A DNA stretch of 64,000 nt from JACQFZ01 sp041485885 (lineage in GTDB: Bacteria; Pseudomonadota; Gammaproteobacteria; Acidiferrobacterales; Sulfurifustaceae), in the NCBI GenBank assembly GCA_041485885.1, contig JBGPKL010000002.1, positions 62,001-126,000 of the forward strand, read 5' to 3'. The number at the start of each line of letters is the position of its first letter. The stretch's first letter is position 1. Positions 24,462-33,406 of the stretch are shown here, piece after piece. The position numbers and the translations under genes were made by a program. The notes beneath the pieces are model-generated. The model searched no databases, had not been told where the DNA came from, and was given only the letters and a program-made list of their open reading frames with translations.

Positions 24462-26036
24462 ATGACCGATCCGCATTCACAGAAAATTCTCATCCTCGAT
24501 TTCGGCGCGCAGTACGTGCAGCTGATCGCGCGGCGCGTGCGCGAGTCGGGCGTGTATTGCGAGATCTATCCCTACGACGCGACGGAAGCGGAGATCCGCC
24601 GTTTCGCGCCGCGCGGCATTATCCTTTCCGGCAGTCCGGAGTCGGTGACGCTCGAGCAAACGCCGCGCGCGCCGCAGGCCGTCTTCGACATGCAGGTTCC
24701 GGTCCTCGGCATCTGCTACGGTCAGCAAACCATGGCGGCACAGCTCGGCGGCAAAGTCGAAAGCTCCGACAAACGCGAGTTCGGCTATGCGCACGTGCGC
24801 ATGCACGGCCACTCGAAGCTCTTCAAGGGAATCCGCGACGAGGCCGAGCCGAGCGGCGCGGAATATCTGCACGTCTGGATGAGCCACGGCGACCGCGTGA
24901 CGCAGCTGCCGCCCGGTTTTCGCGTCATCGCCGCGAGCGAGAACGCGCCGTTCGCCGGCATCGCCGATGAGGCGCGCGGCTTTTACGGCGTGCAGTTTCA
25001 CCCCGAAGTCACGCATACCACGCAAGGCGGCGCGATCCTGCAACGGTTCGTGCGAGACATTTGCGGCTGCGAGTCGCTGTGGACGGCGGGGAACATCGTC
25101 GAGACTATGACCGGCACGGTGCGCGCGCAGGTTGGCAAGGACGAAGTCGTCCTCGGCCTCTCCGGCGGTGTCGATTCTTCGGTGGTCGCGGCGCTGTTGC
25201 ACCGTGCGATCGGAAAACAGCTAACCTGCATTTTTGTGGATACCGGCTTGCTCCGGCTGAACGAAGGCGATCAAGTTATGTCGACGTTCGCCGAGCACAT
25301 GGGCGTGAAGGTAATCCGCGTGAACGCCGAAGAGCGGTTCCTATCCGCCCTCGCCGGTGTCGCCGACCCGGAGGAGAAGCGCAAGATCATCGGCCGTGTG
25401 TTCATCGAAGTGTTCGAAGAAGAGGCGCACCGCATCAAGGGTGTGCAATGGCTTGCGCAGGGCACGATCTATCCGGATGTGATCGAATCCGCCGGCGGGC
25501 GCACGAAGAAGGCGCACGTGATCAAGTCCCACCACAACGTCGGCGGTTTGCCGGAGCGGATGAAACTCAAGCTGCTCGAGCCATTGCGCGAGCTGTTCAA
25601 GGACGAAGTGCGCCGCATCGGCGAAGCGCTGGGGCTGCCGCATCAGATGATTTACCGGCATCCGTTCCCGGGTCCCGGGCTCGGCGTGCGGATACTGGGA
25701 GAAGTGAAGAAGGAGTACGCGGATATTCTGCGCCAAGCGGACGCGATCTTTTTGGAAGAATTGTATCGACACGATCTCTACGAGCGCATCGCGCAAGCGT
25801 TCGCCGTGTTTCTGCCCGTGAAATCGGTCGCGGTTCTCGGCGATGCACGGGCCTACGAATACGTCATCGCATTGCGCGCGGTCGAGACCGTCGATTTCAT
25901 GACCGCTCACTGGGCGCATATACCGTACGACGTTCTCTCGACCATCTCGCACCGCATCATCAACGAAGTCCGCGGCGTGTCGCGCGTCGTGTACGACATC
26001 TCCGGCAAACCGCCGGCGACCATCGAATGGGAGTAA
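24462..26036 (+). CDS. guaA: GMP synthase (glutamine-hydrolysing)
   Basis: 524-residue enzyme. The N-terminal class I amidotransferase has its nucleophile C85 in LGICYGQQ. The ATP-pyrophosphatase domain shows the P-loop LGLSGGVDSSVVAALL. The C-terminal dimerisation domain ends in PPATIEWE, the universal GuaA terminus. Length is standard. It overlaps tadA by ten bases. Confidence 0.97.
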   Translation: MTDPHSQKILILDFGAQYVQLIARRVRESGVYCEIYPYDATEAEIRRFAPRGIILSGSPESVTLEQTPRAPQAVFDMQVPVLGICYGQQTMAAQLGGKVESSDKREFGYAHVRMHGHSKLFKGIRDEAEPSGAEYLHVWMSHGDRVTQLPPGFRVIAASENAPFAGIADEARGFYGVQFHPEVTHTTQGGAILQRFVRDICGCESLWTAGNIVETMTGTVRAQVGKDEVVLGLSGGVDSSVVAALLHRAIGKQLTCIFVDTGLLRLNEGDQVMSTFAEHMGVKVIRVNAEERFLSALAGVADPEEKRKIIGRVFIEVFEEEAHRIKGVQWLAQGTIYPDVIESAGGRTKKAHVIKSHHNVGGLPERMKLKLLEPLRELFKDEVRRIGEALGLPHQMIYRHPFPGPGLGVRILGEVKKEYADILRQADAIFLEELYRHDLYERIAQAFAVFLPVKSVAVLGDARAYEYVIALRAVETVDFMTAHWAHIPYDVLSTISHRIINEVRGVSRVVYDISGKPPATIEWE

Positions 26037-26488
26037 GCCCGTCGGAGGACGTGCGCTGGATGGAGCGCGCGATCGAGCTTGCCCGTCACGCGCAAGCGCA
26101 AGGCGAGGTGCCGGTCGGCGCCGTGCTCGTGTTGAACGGCGCGGCGGTAGGGGAGGGATGGAACCAACCGATCGTGGCGCGCGACCCGACGGCCCACGCT
26201 GAGATCGTCGCGCTACGCAGCGCGGCAGCACGGCTCAAAAACTATCGCTTGCCCGACACGACGCTCTACGTGACGCTCGAGCCGTGCGCGATGTGCGCTG
26301 GCGCTATTGTTCAGGCACGCGTAGCGCGCGTGGTATATGGAGCCGCGGACCCGCAGGCTGGCGCGGCCGGGTCCGTCTACGATTTGCTGCGCTCGGACAC
26401 GCTGAACCATCGTGCCGTTGTCGTCGGCGGAGTGTTGGCGGAAGCTTGCGCGGAATCCTTGCGCGCGTTTTTTCGCGCACGCCGGTAG
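26027..26488 (+). CDS. tadA: tRNA-specific adenosine deaminase
   Basis: 153-residue zinc deaminase converting A34 to inosine in tRNA-Arg. The motif HAE (H57) and PCAMC (C87, C90) form the zinc site, and E59 is the proton shuttle. The ATG at 26027 lies inside the last codons of guaA; GTG 26051 or ATG 26060 are less likely alternatives that would trim the N-terminus. guaA-tadA coupling is common in gammaproteobacteria. Confidence 0.93.
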   Translation: MGVSPSEDVRWMERAIELARHAQAQGEVPVGAVLVLNGAAVGEGWNQPIVARDPTAHAEIVALRSAAARLKNYRLPDTTLYVTLEPCAMCAGAIVQARVARVVYGAADPQAGAAGSVYDLLRSDTLNHRAVVVGGVLAEACAESLRAFFRARR

Positions 26489-26496
26489 GGGAGTGG

Positions 26497-26781
26497 AGAA
26501 GCGCCCGTTCTGGCGCTTCTCTGGTCGATATAATAAATATACTTGTGGGTGGTTGACCCACGGCAAGTGACTTTTCTTTGTCTCGCCAAAGAAAAGTCAC
26601 CAAAAGAAAGGCGACCCCGATCGCAGGGGACCGCGCGTAGTTTGCGCGGCGCAGCGACCGGGGTGTCTTTCTCTTTGCGTACTTTCTCTTGGACAAGCAA
26701 GAGAAAGTACGCCGACCGCGGTTCGGGAACCGCAATTTAATTTATTACACCTCGACAAGCAGCGCCCGAAAGGGCGCTCTG
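26497..26781. repeat. TAATAAA-ended palindromic element, copy 2
   Basis: Left hairpin agaagcgcc-cgttct-ggcgcttct (26497-26520, perfect 9-bp arms, which could also stop tadA transcription), then TCGAtaTAATAAAtatacttgtgggtggttg. The interior hairpins gacttttctttg and cgtactttctcttg are shared with copy 1. The right end is ccgcggttcgggaaccgc, TTTATTAcacCTCGAC and agcgcccgaaagggcgct (26760-26777). It is about 285 bp against 633 bp in copy 1, so the interiors differ by an indel. It fills the convergent tadA-mltF gap; no gene lies in it. Confidence 0.85.
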
Positions 26782-26782
26782 C

Positions 26783-28219
26783 CTATATCGCCGGTGCCCG
26801 CAACTTGAACGCCGGCACCGTGCGTTTCGACTTTTCCTCGTCGACCATTTTCACCAGGACGTCGTAATAAACCCGCACGCGGTTCACGAAACGTACCGGC
26901 TCGTCGCCGCGGCAGAAGCCGTACTTCGTTTTCGCGTACCACTTCGGATCGGCGAGCAGGGGCAATCGCTCCTTTACGTCGTTCCACTTATCCGGGTTTC
27001 CGCCCAGCTTCTCGGTGAGAATGCGAGCGTCTTCGAGATGATAGAGCCCGACGTTATACGCCGCGAGCGCGAACCATAGTCGGTCGGGATGCTCGACGCG
27101 CTCAGGCACTCGATCGAGCAGCTCGTGGAGATAACGTGCGCCTCCATCGATGCTCGTGGCCGGATCGTGGCGGTCGGTCACGCCGACTTCCTTCGCCGTC
27201 ACGCCGGTCAACATCATGAAGCCGCGTGCGCCGGTGAACGAGATGCTTTTCGGATCCCAGTACGATTCTTGATAGGCCAAGGCGGCGAGTAGCCGCCAGT
27301 CGAGATCGTGTTGTTTGGCTGCCTCCTCGAGCGATTGCTGGTAGAGCGGCAGGCGATTCTGTACGCGTGCGCGGAACACGGTGAGGTTGACGAAGTTCGT
27401 GCGGCTGGCCGGACCGTAGTATCGATCGACGAGCTGAGCGAGAGCACCGGAACGCTTATACGTGTCGAGGAACTTGACCGCCGCGTCGTAGACGCTCGTA
27501 TCTTTCGTGGGACGGAACGCCCACGCGAGCGGCTCCGCTTGCTGAATGTCGAACGCCACCTGAAGCTCGGGGAAGTACTGGCGATTCAACGCGACGATGT
27601 TCGAATCGGCGATAGTGAGATCGAGCAGGCCTTCCCACACGAGCTGGAGCTGCTCCTCGGGCCGCCGATCCTCCGCCTCGATCCACTTCAAATCGGGATG
27701 TGACTGTTTAAGCTCGTTCAGCCGCTCCGCGTAGCGCGTGCCCGCGTGCACCTCTATCTCGCGCCCGATGAGCTCCTCCACTTTGCTCGGGCGCCCGCTA
27801 CCGAGGCGATAAACCACCTGCTGGCGGATCTGTTGGTACGACGGCGTGAAGCGAACGAGCGCTTGGCGCTGCTCGGTGTCGGTGATGTTCGCCGCCGCGA
27901 AATCGGCTTCACCGTTGAGCAGGCGCGGTATGACATCGGCGAATTTATCGACCGCGACGACACGCAGCTCGACGCCGAGTTGATCGGCGAAGGCCTTAGC
28001 CAAGTCGTACTCGAAGCCGACCGGCCCTTCCGGCGTCTCGTAGTACGTCGTCGTACCCGCGAAAGTCAGCACCGTGATCTTGCGCGCGCGCCTAATCGCG
28101 TCGAGCCGGGAATCGTCGAGAAGCGCGCAACCGCTCAACACAGGCAGCAAAAGCGCTAAAACCAGCGGGGCGATTACCTGAGCCCCGCGATCACGCCGTG
28201 AAGTCATCGCTATTGCCAT
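26783..28219 (-). CDS. mltF: Membrane-bound lytic murein transglycosylase F
   Basis: About 478 residues from the ATG at 28219 (ATG 28207 equally possible; a GTG at 28255 gives a longer N-terminus). The signal peptide ends at a lipobox LPVLSGC. The first half is a solute-binding-like domain (FEYDLAKAFADQLGVELRVV). The second half is an SLT domain with the catalytic glutamate in LAYQESYWDP and AAYNVGLYHLEDA. It cleaves peptidoglycan with formation of anhydromuramic acid. It is convergent with guaA-tadA; the other common neighbour, purL, is absent here. Confidence 0.92.
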   Translation of the reverse strand: MAIAMTSRRDRGAQVIAPLVLALLLPVLSGCALLDDSRLDAIRRARKITVLTFAGTTTYYETPEGPVGFEYDLAKAFADQLGVELRVVAVDKFADVIPRLLNGEADFAAANITDTEQRQALVRFTPSYQQIRQQVVYRLGSGRPSKVEELIGREIEVHAGTRYAERLNELKQSHPDLKWIEAEDRRPEEQLQLVWEGLLDLTIADSNIVALNRQYFPELQVAFDIQQAEPLAWAFRPTKDTSVYDAAVKFLDTYKRSGALAQLVDRYYGPASRTNFVNLTVFRARVQNRLPLYQQSLEEAAKQHDLDWRLLAALAYQESYWDPKSISFTGARGFMMLTGVTAKEVGVTDRHDPATSIDGGARYLHELLDRVPERVEHPDRLWFALAAYNVGLYHLEDARILTEKLGGNPDKWNDVKERLPLLADPKWYAKTKYGFCRGDEPVRFVNRVRVYYDVLVKMVDEEKSKRTVPAFKLRAPAI

Positions 28220-28383
28220 AACCGGGAGCCTAGCGCTGTGTTCGGCGCTTGTCACGGCATCGGCGGTTAAGAGCGGTACGCAACTTGTTCGCGCCGTTGG
28301 CTTTACGTAAGCTACGCGGCCGGCGGCGGCGCGGAACGCGCGACGCGACGTCCGTCCAGGGATAGCAGGTAACAGCGAATTTT

Positions 28384-28475
<92 letters not shown>

Positions 28476-28597
28476 TTAAGGGGTTTGCGAAAAGCGCCCC
28501 TGCGAATGTCTGCCTAATATTTGAACAGTTGCTAACATTCTGCTAACCACGGTTGCCGGCGGCGGGTCCGCAAGGCGACTGATGGGACGACCTAACA

Positions 28598-29440
28598 TTG
28601 GGACGCGCAAACATTGGGAGCATCGATCAATGGATTGGAACAATCCAGCGGGCGATAGATTCAGATGGAAGATTTGCCGCCCCACATTTCTTTGAACCTT
28701 ACCATTTTCTCGTACTTGCTCTTCTCGCGAAGCGACATGGCAGGACTGGCATAAAATTGCCGGACACCGTCTCCGGGTACGCAGCGAGAATGGGACTATG
28801 GGAAGCAGCCGGAATGAATCCACCAACGAGAGGGAAGGAACGAGACCCAGGTGGGCGCTTTATGCCTGTCCAGGCGTTAATCGATGGCACTCGGGTTGAC
28901 AATAGTGCGAACCATCTCGTTCGTATTGCTTGTAGAAAACCGCCGACGGAAGAAACGAAGAAGAGTTTATGGATAGTATTTAGTGAATTATTAAACAACT
29001 GCTGCGACCACGCAGAGAAACATCTTGATCGGTACGGACTAGCATGTGCACAGGCTTGGCCCAAAGCACGTGTGGCACAAGCGGCAATCGTAGACGGCGG
29101 ATGTGGAATTCGCGAAACACTGATGGGCAATCCTGACCTACACACTCGTCTACAAACGGAGAACGCGTGCGCTATCGCGACCGAATACGGCACGACTGGG
29201 AAACCGCACAAGCACACCGGGTACGGGCTGAATTTGACCCGGCGCCTCATGGAGCTAAATAGCGGCAAGTTAATAGTAATTTCGGATAACGAAGGCTTTG
29301 AAAGCAGCAATGGTGAAGTTGTAGTACAGTCATTACAGTACGGTTGGCGGGGGACCATCGTAGTTATGGAGTGGCCCATAGCGGCACCTCTTGATGTCGG
29401 CGCTGTCTACCGTGAGTGGCCACCTTCCGAGGAGGCATAG
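28598..29440 (+). CDS. GHKL-fold ATP-binding protein, partner of STAS-like protein
   Basis: 280 residues from a TTG at 28598; no ATG in this frame precedes residue 65 and a stop lies just upstream, so the start is uncertain. The C-terminal half has the GHKL ATPase boxes. The N-box is ELLNNCCDHAE (E130, N133/N134, H138), the G1 box is DGGCG (D166-G170), and the G2 box is HTGYGLNLTRRL (from 207). There is no HisKA domain or phosphoacceptor, so it is not a standard histidine kinase. The N-terminal 100 residues are an unassigned helical region. The stop is three bases before the STAS-like gene. Confidence 0.75.
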   Translation: MGRANIGSIDQWIGTIQRAIDSDGRFAAPHFFEPYHFLVLALLAKRHGRTGIKLPDTVSGYAARMGLWEAAGMNPPTRGKERDPGGRFMPVQALIDGTRVDNSANHLVRIACRKPPTEETKKSLWIVFSELLNNCCDHAEKHLDRYGLACAQAWPKARVAQAAIVDGGCGIRETLMGNPDLHTRLQTENACAIATEYGTTGKPHKHTGYGLNLTRRLMELNSGKLIVISDNEGFESSNGEVVVQSLQYGWRGTIVVMEWPIAAPLDVGAVYREWPPSEEA

Positions 29441-29443
29441 CCA

Positions 29444-29749
29444 ATGAAGACGGCAACTATTGCGATTAAATCTCTTGGCCCTCTCGCTACTCGCGAAAAC
29501 GGGGCACGCGCTCGCGCGTTAATTTTGGCTGCTCTAAAGGAAGCCGAAGCCATCGTGCTCGACTTTTCAGGAAACGTATTGATTACCCCTTCGTTCGCTG
29601 ATGAGTGTTTCGGACTGACTGCCGTCGCACTAGGAAGGGAACAATTCAAGAAGCGGGTGCGCTTACAAAACCTGAGAACGCAGGACGAGGTTTTGATTTC
29701 GCATGTTGTCGCACGCGCTCTGAAGGAAAAAGAGAAACGGGTGGCGTGA
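29444..29749 (+). CDS. STAS-like protein (DUF4325 type)
   Basis: 101 residues. The central strand-helix LDFSGNVLITPSFADECFG (39-57) is the hallmark of STAS-like DUF4325 proteins, which resemble anti-anti-sigma factors; the serine in PSFAD sits where SpoIIAA-type proteins are phosphorylated. The gene lies three bases after the GHKL ATPase gene, implying coupled synthesis and a complex. I infer a partner-switch-like or signalling role; an anti-phage role is possible but not shown. Confidence 0.78.
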   Translation: MKTATIAIKSLGPLATRENGARARALILAALKEAEAIVLDFSGNVLITPSFADECFGLTAVALGREQFKKRVRLQNLRTQDEVLISHVVARALKEKEKRVA

Positions 29750-29829
29750 CTTCGTTTATTCCTAGCAGTGTGAATACGATCTACAGATAGCGCTGTACAG
29801 CTTTGAACGGTTTTCTCAGCGCTCACGCA

Positions 29830-29884
29830 CTCGAAAACCGTTATGCGCGCAAGCGCATCGAGAGTTCGAATCCCTCCCTCTCCG
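29830..29884 (+). repeat. att-like direct repeat, right copy (tRNA-Ser remnant)
   Basis: Displaced 3' half of tRNA-Ser(CGA), from ctcgaaaaccg to ccctctccg, with two substitutions against 28416-28470. It lacks the 5' half and has ggcaa instead of gCCA, so it is not a functional tRNA. Confidence 0.85.
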
Positions 29885-29915
29885 GCAAATTACAAATACA
29901 GAGTTCTGCAATTTT

Positions 29916-29934
29916 CGGAGAGGTGTCCGAGCGG
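29916..29934 (+). repeat. Orphan 5' end of tRNA-Ser
   Basis: cggagaggtgtccgagcgg is identical to 30114-30132, the first 18 bases of the tRNA-Ser(GGA) gene plus one flanking base. The two copies bracket dual-hairpin element copy C, like a target duplication. Confidence 0.8.
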
Positions 29935-30113
29935 GCGAAGCGGAGATTTCGCGAACAGACCTAACGTCTGTTCGCGCCGCTGATGCCGCACAGGAAGTGC
30001 CAATTTCGCGGTAGCACATGGATGTGCGAGAGCGATCGCCCAACCACGGAGGGCTGGGCCGGGGTTGATTGAAGTCGCAGCGACGCGCCAGGGATGGCAG
30101 GTGCGGAGAATAC
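29935..30113 (+). repeat. Dual-hairpin element, copy C (5' of tRNA-Ser GGA)
   Basis: Head gcgaagcggag. Stem 1 is 29950-29960/29966-29976 (variable segment CAGAC, loop ctaac). Stem 2 is cccaacc/gggctggg around acgga, and the tail is cgccagggatggcag. A segment of about 65 bp between the stems (about 29980-30044) is absent from copies A and D. It lies directly between two copies of the tRNA-Ser 5' end. Confidence 0.8.
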
Positions 30114-30114
30114 C

Positions 30115-30334
<220 letters not shown>

Positions 30335-30347
30335 CCCTCTCCGCCAT

Positions 30348-30631
30348 CTTTGGCCCCTTACTTGCCATCCCTGGCGCGACTATGTCGCTTCGTTAAATCC
30401 CGGCCCGACCCTCCGTGGTCGGGCGTTCGGCGGCGCGAATGCATGTTGCGCCGCTCCTGCGCTTTCATCGCTGCGCAGTCCTGCTCCGCTTGAAAGCCGG
30501 GGCTCGGCTCCTGCCTCGCCCGCTTGCCGGGGCAAAGGTCCACTGGACCTTTGTCTGTTTCCGGTTCGCCCTGCGCTCGCGGCATTCGTACGTCCATGTA
30601 CAGCAAATGCATTCGCGACTACTCTGCCTCA
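30348..30631 (-). repeat. Dual-hairpin element, copy F, with an insertion in its loop
   Basis: The tail, stem 2 (cccgacc/ggtcggg) and the outer half of stem 1 match copy D. Stem 1 arms cgcgaatgcat (30434-30444) and atgcattcgcg (30607-30617) are perfect complements but lie 162 bp apart instead of 5. The insert contains hairpin ggtccactggacc and gtacgtccatgtacag, which resembles the inverse of 14874-14891. The right edge is again ccctctccg (30632-30640). No gene lies in 30206-30887. Confidence 0.8.
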
Positions 30632-30760
30632 CCCTCTCCGTCACTTTTGCTTCCGCTCCCTGCCCCAATGATCGTCGATACCTAAAAGATCTTTGCATTG
30701 CATAGACCTCCAAAACACGGAAACAACAGGGATTGGACTATACCTGATCGACACGGTGGT

Positions 30761-30866
30761 ACGCGTGCGCGAGGAAACGGGAAGAATTCAACCGCGTGGG
30801 CGATGAGTTCGACGGCATTGCTCAAGATCGGAACCTGCGCGAATTGCTGGCTAGAAAGCGTTGACG
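30761..30866 (+). pseudogene. Possible remnant of a small coding sequence
   Basis: In one frame the DNA reads EEFNRVGDEFDGIAQDRNLR then ELLARKR-stop, a plausible protein C-terminus. The preceding bases continue sensibly only in another frame (GLYLIDTVVRVREE). No start codon or recognised family is seen. This is a weak call, recorded because the segment looks protein-like between the repeat array and the histidine kinase. Confidence 0.25.
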
Positions 30867-30887
30867 GTTATGCCAGACGCATTAACT

Positions 30888-32024
30888 TTACGACTGCGTG
30901 AGGGGTTGCTGGAGTCGTTTGGCGGATTCGAGTGGGATTCGAAAACGCACCGTGGTGCCGAAATCGACTTCGCTTTGCAGCTCTATGGTCCCCCCGTGCG
31001 CCTCGATGATTTGTTTGACGACGGTCAATCCGAGACCGGTACCGCCGCCGCGCCTTCGGGTCGTCCGGTATTTTTCGAAAACTTCTGGCTTCACATCGTC
31101 CGGGATTCCACGTCCGTCGTCGATCACCCAACATTCAAGACTACCGTCGCCGGTCAGCGCCGCGCCAATCGTTACGGTTCCTTTCGGTGTGTAGTCGATG
31201 GCGTTGGAAATCAGGTTTTGAAAAACTCTTTGGAGAAGGTCGGGGTCGCCGTGCGCGAGGATATCGCTCGCGATTTCGTTCACCACTTTAGTTTTGGCGC
31301 TCTCCGCCAACGGTGAGAGCGTTGTGATCGCTTTTTCCACGACCGCTGCAAGGCGCAAGCTCGAGTAGCGCACTTCAATTTTGGTTACGAGCCGGATATT
31401 TTGCTCCTCTTGAAGCAGCTTTACGGTCAACGCTTGCATGTAACCGATATTGCGTTTCACCATCTGCGGAATCGACAGGTCGAGCTCTTCCGGCCATATT
31501 TTTGTCAGTCGCCGTTCGAGTAACAGCATGGCGTGGGAGATAGCGGTCAACGGTGACCGCAGGTCGTGCACGATGAATTGCAGGTACTCATCGCGGCGCG
31601 CGCGTTCATCCTTATCTCGTTGCGCCAAATAGGCCGAGATTGCCGCTCTAATTCCGTCGTCGATGATTTCGTTCAAAAGGCGCCCGGCGTGGCCGGCAAC
31701 CGATAGGCCGGTACGTTCCACATGCTCCGTCATACACATGCGAAGCAGCTTGTACTCTTCTACCACGTGGCCGACGTCGAGACCCGTGGTCTGACGCTGC
31801 TCTCCGTGGATGCGGGATACCTTCGCGGCGTGCTCCGAGCACGCGAGGTCCTCGATATCTCGGATCATCTCATCGATGAGCGCCGGGACATGATCGCGGA
31901 GTACGGGTGAAGTTAGATTACTTTCGCGGGGGAGCTTGCGAACTTCTGCCTCCCATTCTTGAAGGAGTATCTCCTTGCCGCGCCGGAGTAGGTCGGCCAG
32001 CTCTTGTGCGCTTGCGCCTCTCAT
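30888..32024 (-). CDS. Sensor histidine kinase with RsbRD-type N-terminal domain
   Basis: 378 residues, no transmembrane segment. The N-terminal all-helical domain (about 5-140) resembles the RsbRD_N domain of stressosome co-antagonists. HisKA follows with the phosphoacceptor H153 in FIVHDLRSPLTAI. The HATPase domain has N-box NLISNAIDYTP, G1 DDGRGIP and G2 GGGTGLGLTV. It is presumably cytosolic. The cognate receiver upstream on the same strand is frameshifted. Confidence 0.9.
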   Translation of the reverse strand: MRGASAQELADLLRRGKEILLQEWEAEVRKLPRESNLTSPVLRDHVPALIDEMIRDIEDLACSEHAAKVSRIHGEQRQTTGLDVGHVVEEYKLLRMCMTEHVERTGLSVAGHAGRLLNEIIDDGIRAAISAYLAQRDKDERARRDEYLQFIVHDLRSPLTAISHAMLLLERRLTKIWPEELDLSIPQMVKRNIGYMQALTVKLLQEEQNIRLVTKIEVRYSSLRLAAVVEKAITTLSPLAESAKTKVVNEIASDILAHGDPDLLQRVFQNLISNAIDYTPKGTVTIGAALTGDGSLECWVIDDGRGIPDDVKPEVFEKYRTTRRRGGGTGLGLTVVKQIIEAHGGTIELQSEVDFGTTVRFRIPLESAKRLQQPLTQS

Positions 32025-32133
32025 CTCACGCTCCTAATAGTTATCGTAACGAGGGCATGCTAACGCGTTTGGAAACGAGATTAACCTCGTAATGACGGTG
32101 GCTTTTCGTGCGCCAACTACGATGATCGCAAAA

Positions 32134-32506
32134 TCATCGAGCGGGTCCGCCGTATTGATCGAGCACGGCGACAAGCACGTCGACGTCAACAGGTTTCGGA
32201 AGGGCCGCTTCGACCTTTAGCGCCTGCGCCTTATCATCGAGATTGGGATCCGCTCTCATCACGATCACCGGAATTCTCGAAGGCGACGGAATCACTTCAC
32301 TGACGTGCGCGAAATTCCTCGCCATCCATCACCGGCATGCGGAGATCGAGCAGGATTAGATAGGGGGCCTCGATTTCTTGCAGGAGCTTAAGCGCCTCGC
32401 GGCCGTCGCAGGCTGTGCGCACTTGGAATTCGAGATCACCGAGTACCAGGGCAAGCGCATTTCGTATATCGGGGTCGTCATCGATTGGCAAGAGAGACCG
32501 GGTCAA
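32134..32506 (-). pseudogene. Response regulator receiver, frameshifted
   Basis: A TTG at 32506 opens a receiver with DDD (from residue 9) and the phosphoacceptor in ILLDLRMPVMDGEEF, ending early in RARQ-stop. The remaining half (HVSEVIPSPSRIPVIVMRAD to LPKPVDVD) continues in another frame. A one-base indel near 32303-32320 (minus strand gaatttcgcgcacgtcagtg) explains both. The conserved Ser/Thr before AD is Arg (VMRAD), so the protein may have been atypical before the frameshift. A sequencing error is the main alternative. Confidence 0.75.
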
Positions 32507-32886
32507 TGAAAGACTCCGCTGTACGGCGGCGAATTAGAGCCGCAGCACAGGTTTCGCTGCAACGGAGAAGGGACGCAGATGGCGGCAGGGAAAACCCCTA
32601 TCAGTTGAGATTGACAATGCGTATTGTCGTTACGCGGCGGTTCGACGACTGGACGTAGTCCCTCAAGTCGCGATTCACTGGGCATGGGAAGCGGCGATCG
32701 AAATCTGCCGCGAGCGCCCGCTGCATGGCAGTCTCGATATCTGTGGGCAGACCGCCAGCGCAGTGAAGCACTGGCGTTTGGGTAGCCTCGGGCGCTCGGC
32801 AATGGCGCCCATCGATGAGGGCATGCCGGAACGCTTACTGACGGTAACGTAACCGCCAAGTTCGGTGGGTTCGGAATGCGGACAAC
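32507..32886. other. Gap with one palindrome, no gene
   Basis: 380 bp upstream of the receiver remnant and the acetyltransferase. The only structure seen is gacaat-gcgt-attgtc (32613-32628), overlapping TTGACA (32611-32616), which looks like an operator over a -35 box; no matching -10 is evident at 16-18 bp. The reverse-strand reading through here is a shadow of the acetyltransferase gene. Confidence 0.5.
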
Positions 32887-33342
32887 GTGAGTGCTTTGCG
32901 AATAGCAACAGTCAGTGATCTCGATCGCATCGTCGAGTTGGAGCGGGTTTCGTTCCGCGCGGGCGAGGGCGGTTTTTCGCGCCGGCAACTGCGCGCGTTG
33001 TTGCGCAGTCCGAATGCGTTTTGGTTGATCGGCGCCCACGTCGACGCGGCGGCTTGCTGGCTTAAGGTCAGCAATGGACGTAGCCGCTGGGCGAGGTTGT
33101 ACACACTCGCGGTGCATCCGCGTTTGCGCGGACAAGGTTGGGCGCAACGGTTGCTCAAGGCCGGCTTTGCGTGGATGAAAGAAAACGGACTTAGCGTTTG
33201 TCGCGCCGAAGTGAAATACGATAATCACGCGGCTCGGCGCCTCTACGCCAGCATAGGCTTTCGAGAAATTTCGCTGCTTCACAACTACTATGGCGCTGGA
33301 CGGCACGGCGTGCGCTTAGTCAAGAAACCGGACCCGTCATGA
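32887..33342 (+). CDS. GNAT-family N-acetyltransferase
   Basis: 151 residues from a GTG at 32887. The acetyl-CoA motif A reads LAVHPRLRGQGWAQRLL (74-90 region), followed by EVKYDNHAARRLYASIGF, the RimI-like motif B. The substrate is unknown. It has a more divergent N-terminus than RimI. The next gene starts 64 bp downstream on the same strand. Confidence 0.85.
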   Translation: MSALRIATVSDLDRIVELERVSFRAGEGGFSRRQLRALLRSPNAFWLIGAHVDAAACWLKVSNGRSRWARLYTLAVHPRLRGQGWAQRLLKAGFAWMKENGLSVCRAEVKYDNHAARRLYASIGFREISLLHNYYGAGRHGVRLVKKPDPS

Positions 33343-33406
33343 GTCATCCGCCGTTGTCGTTGTCGAATGCGCCGGCGTCACACTATTGCCGCCGAGGAGG
33401 ACGTAA

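Noticed and set aside
32503..33306. 267-codon minus-strand frame
   Set aside because: Overlaps the GNAT gene antisense and has no recognisable domain; a shadow in GC-rich DNA.
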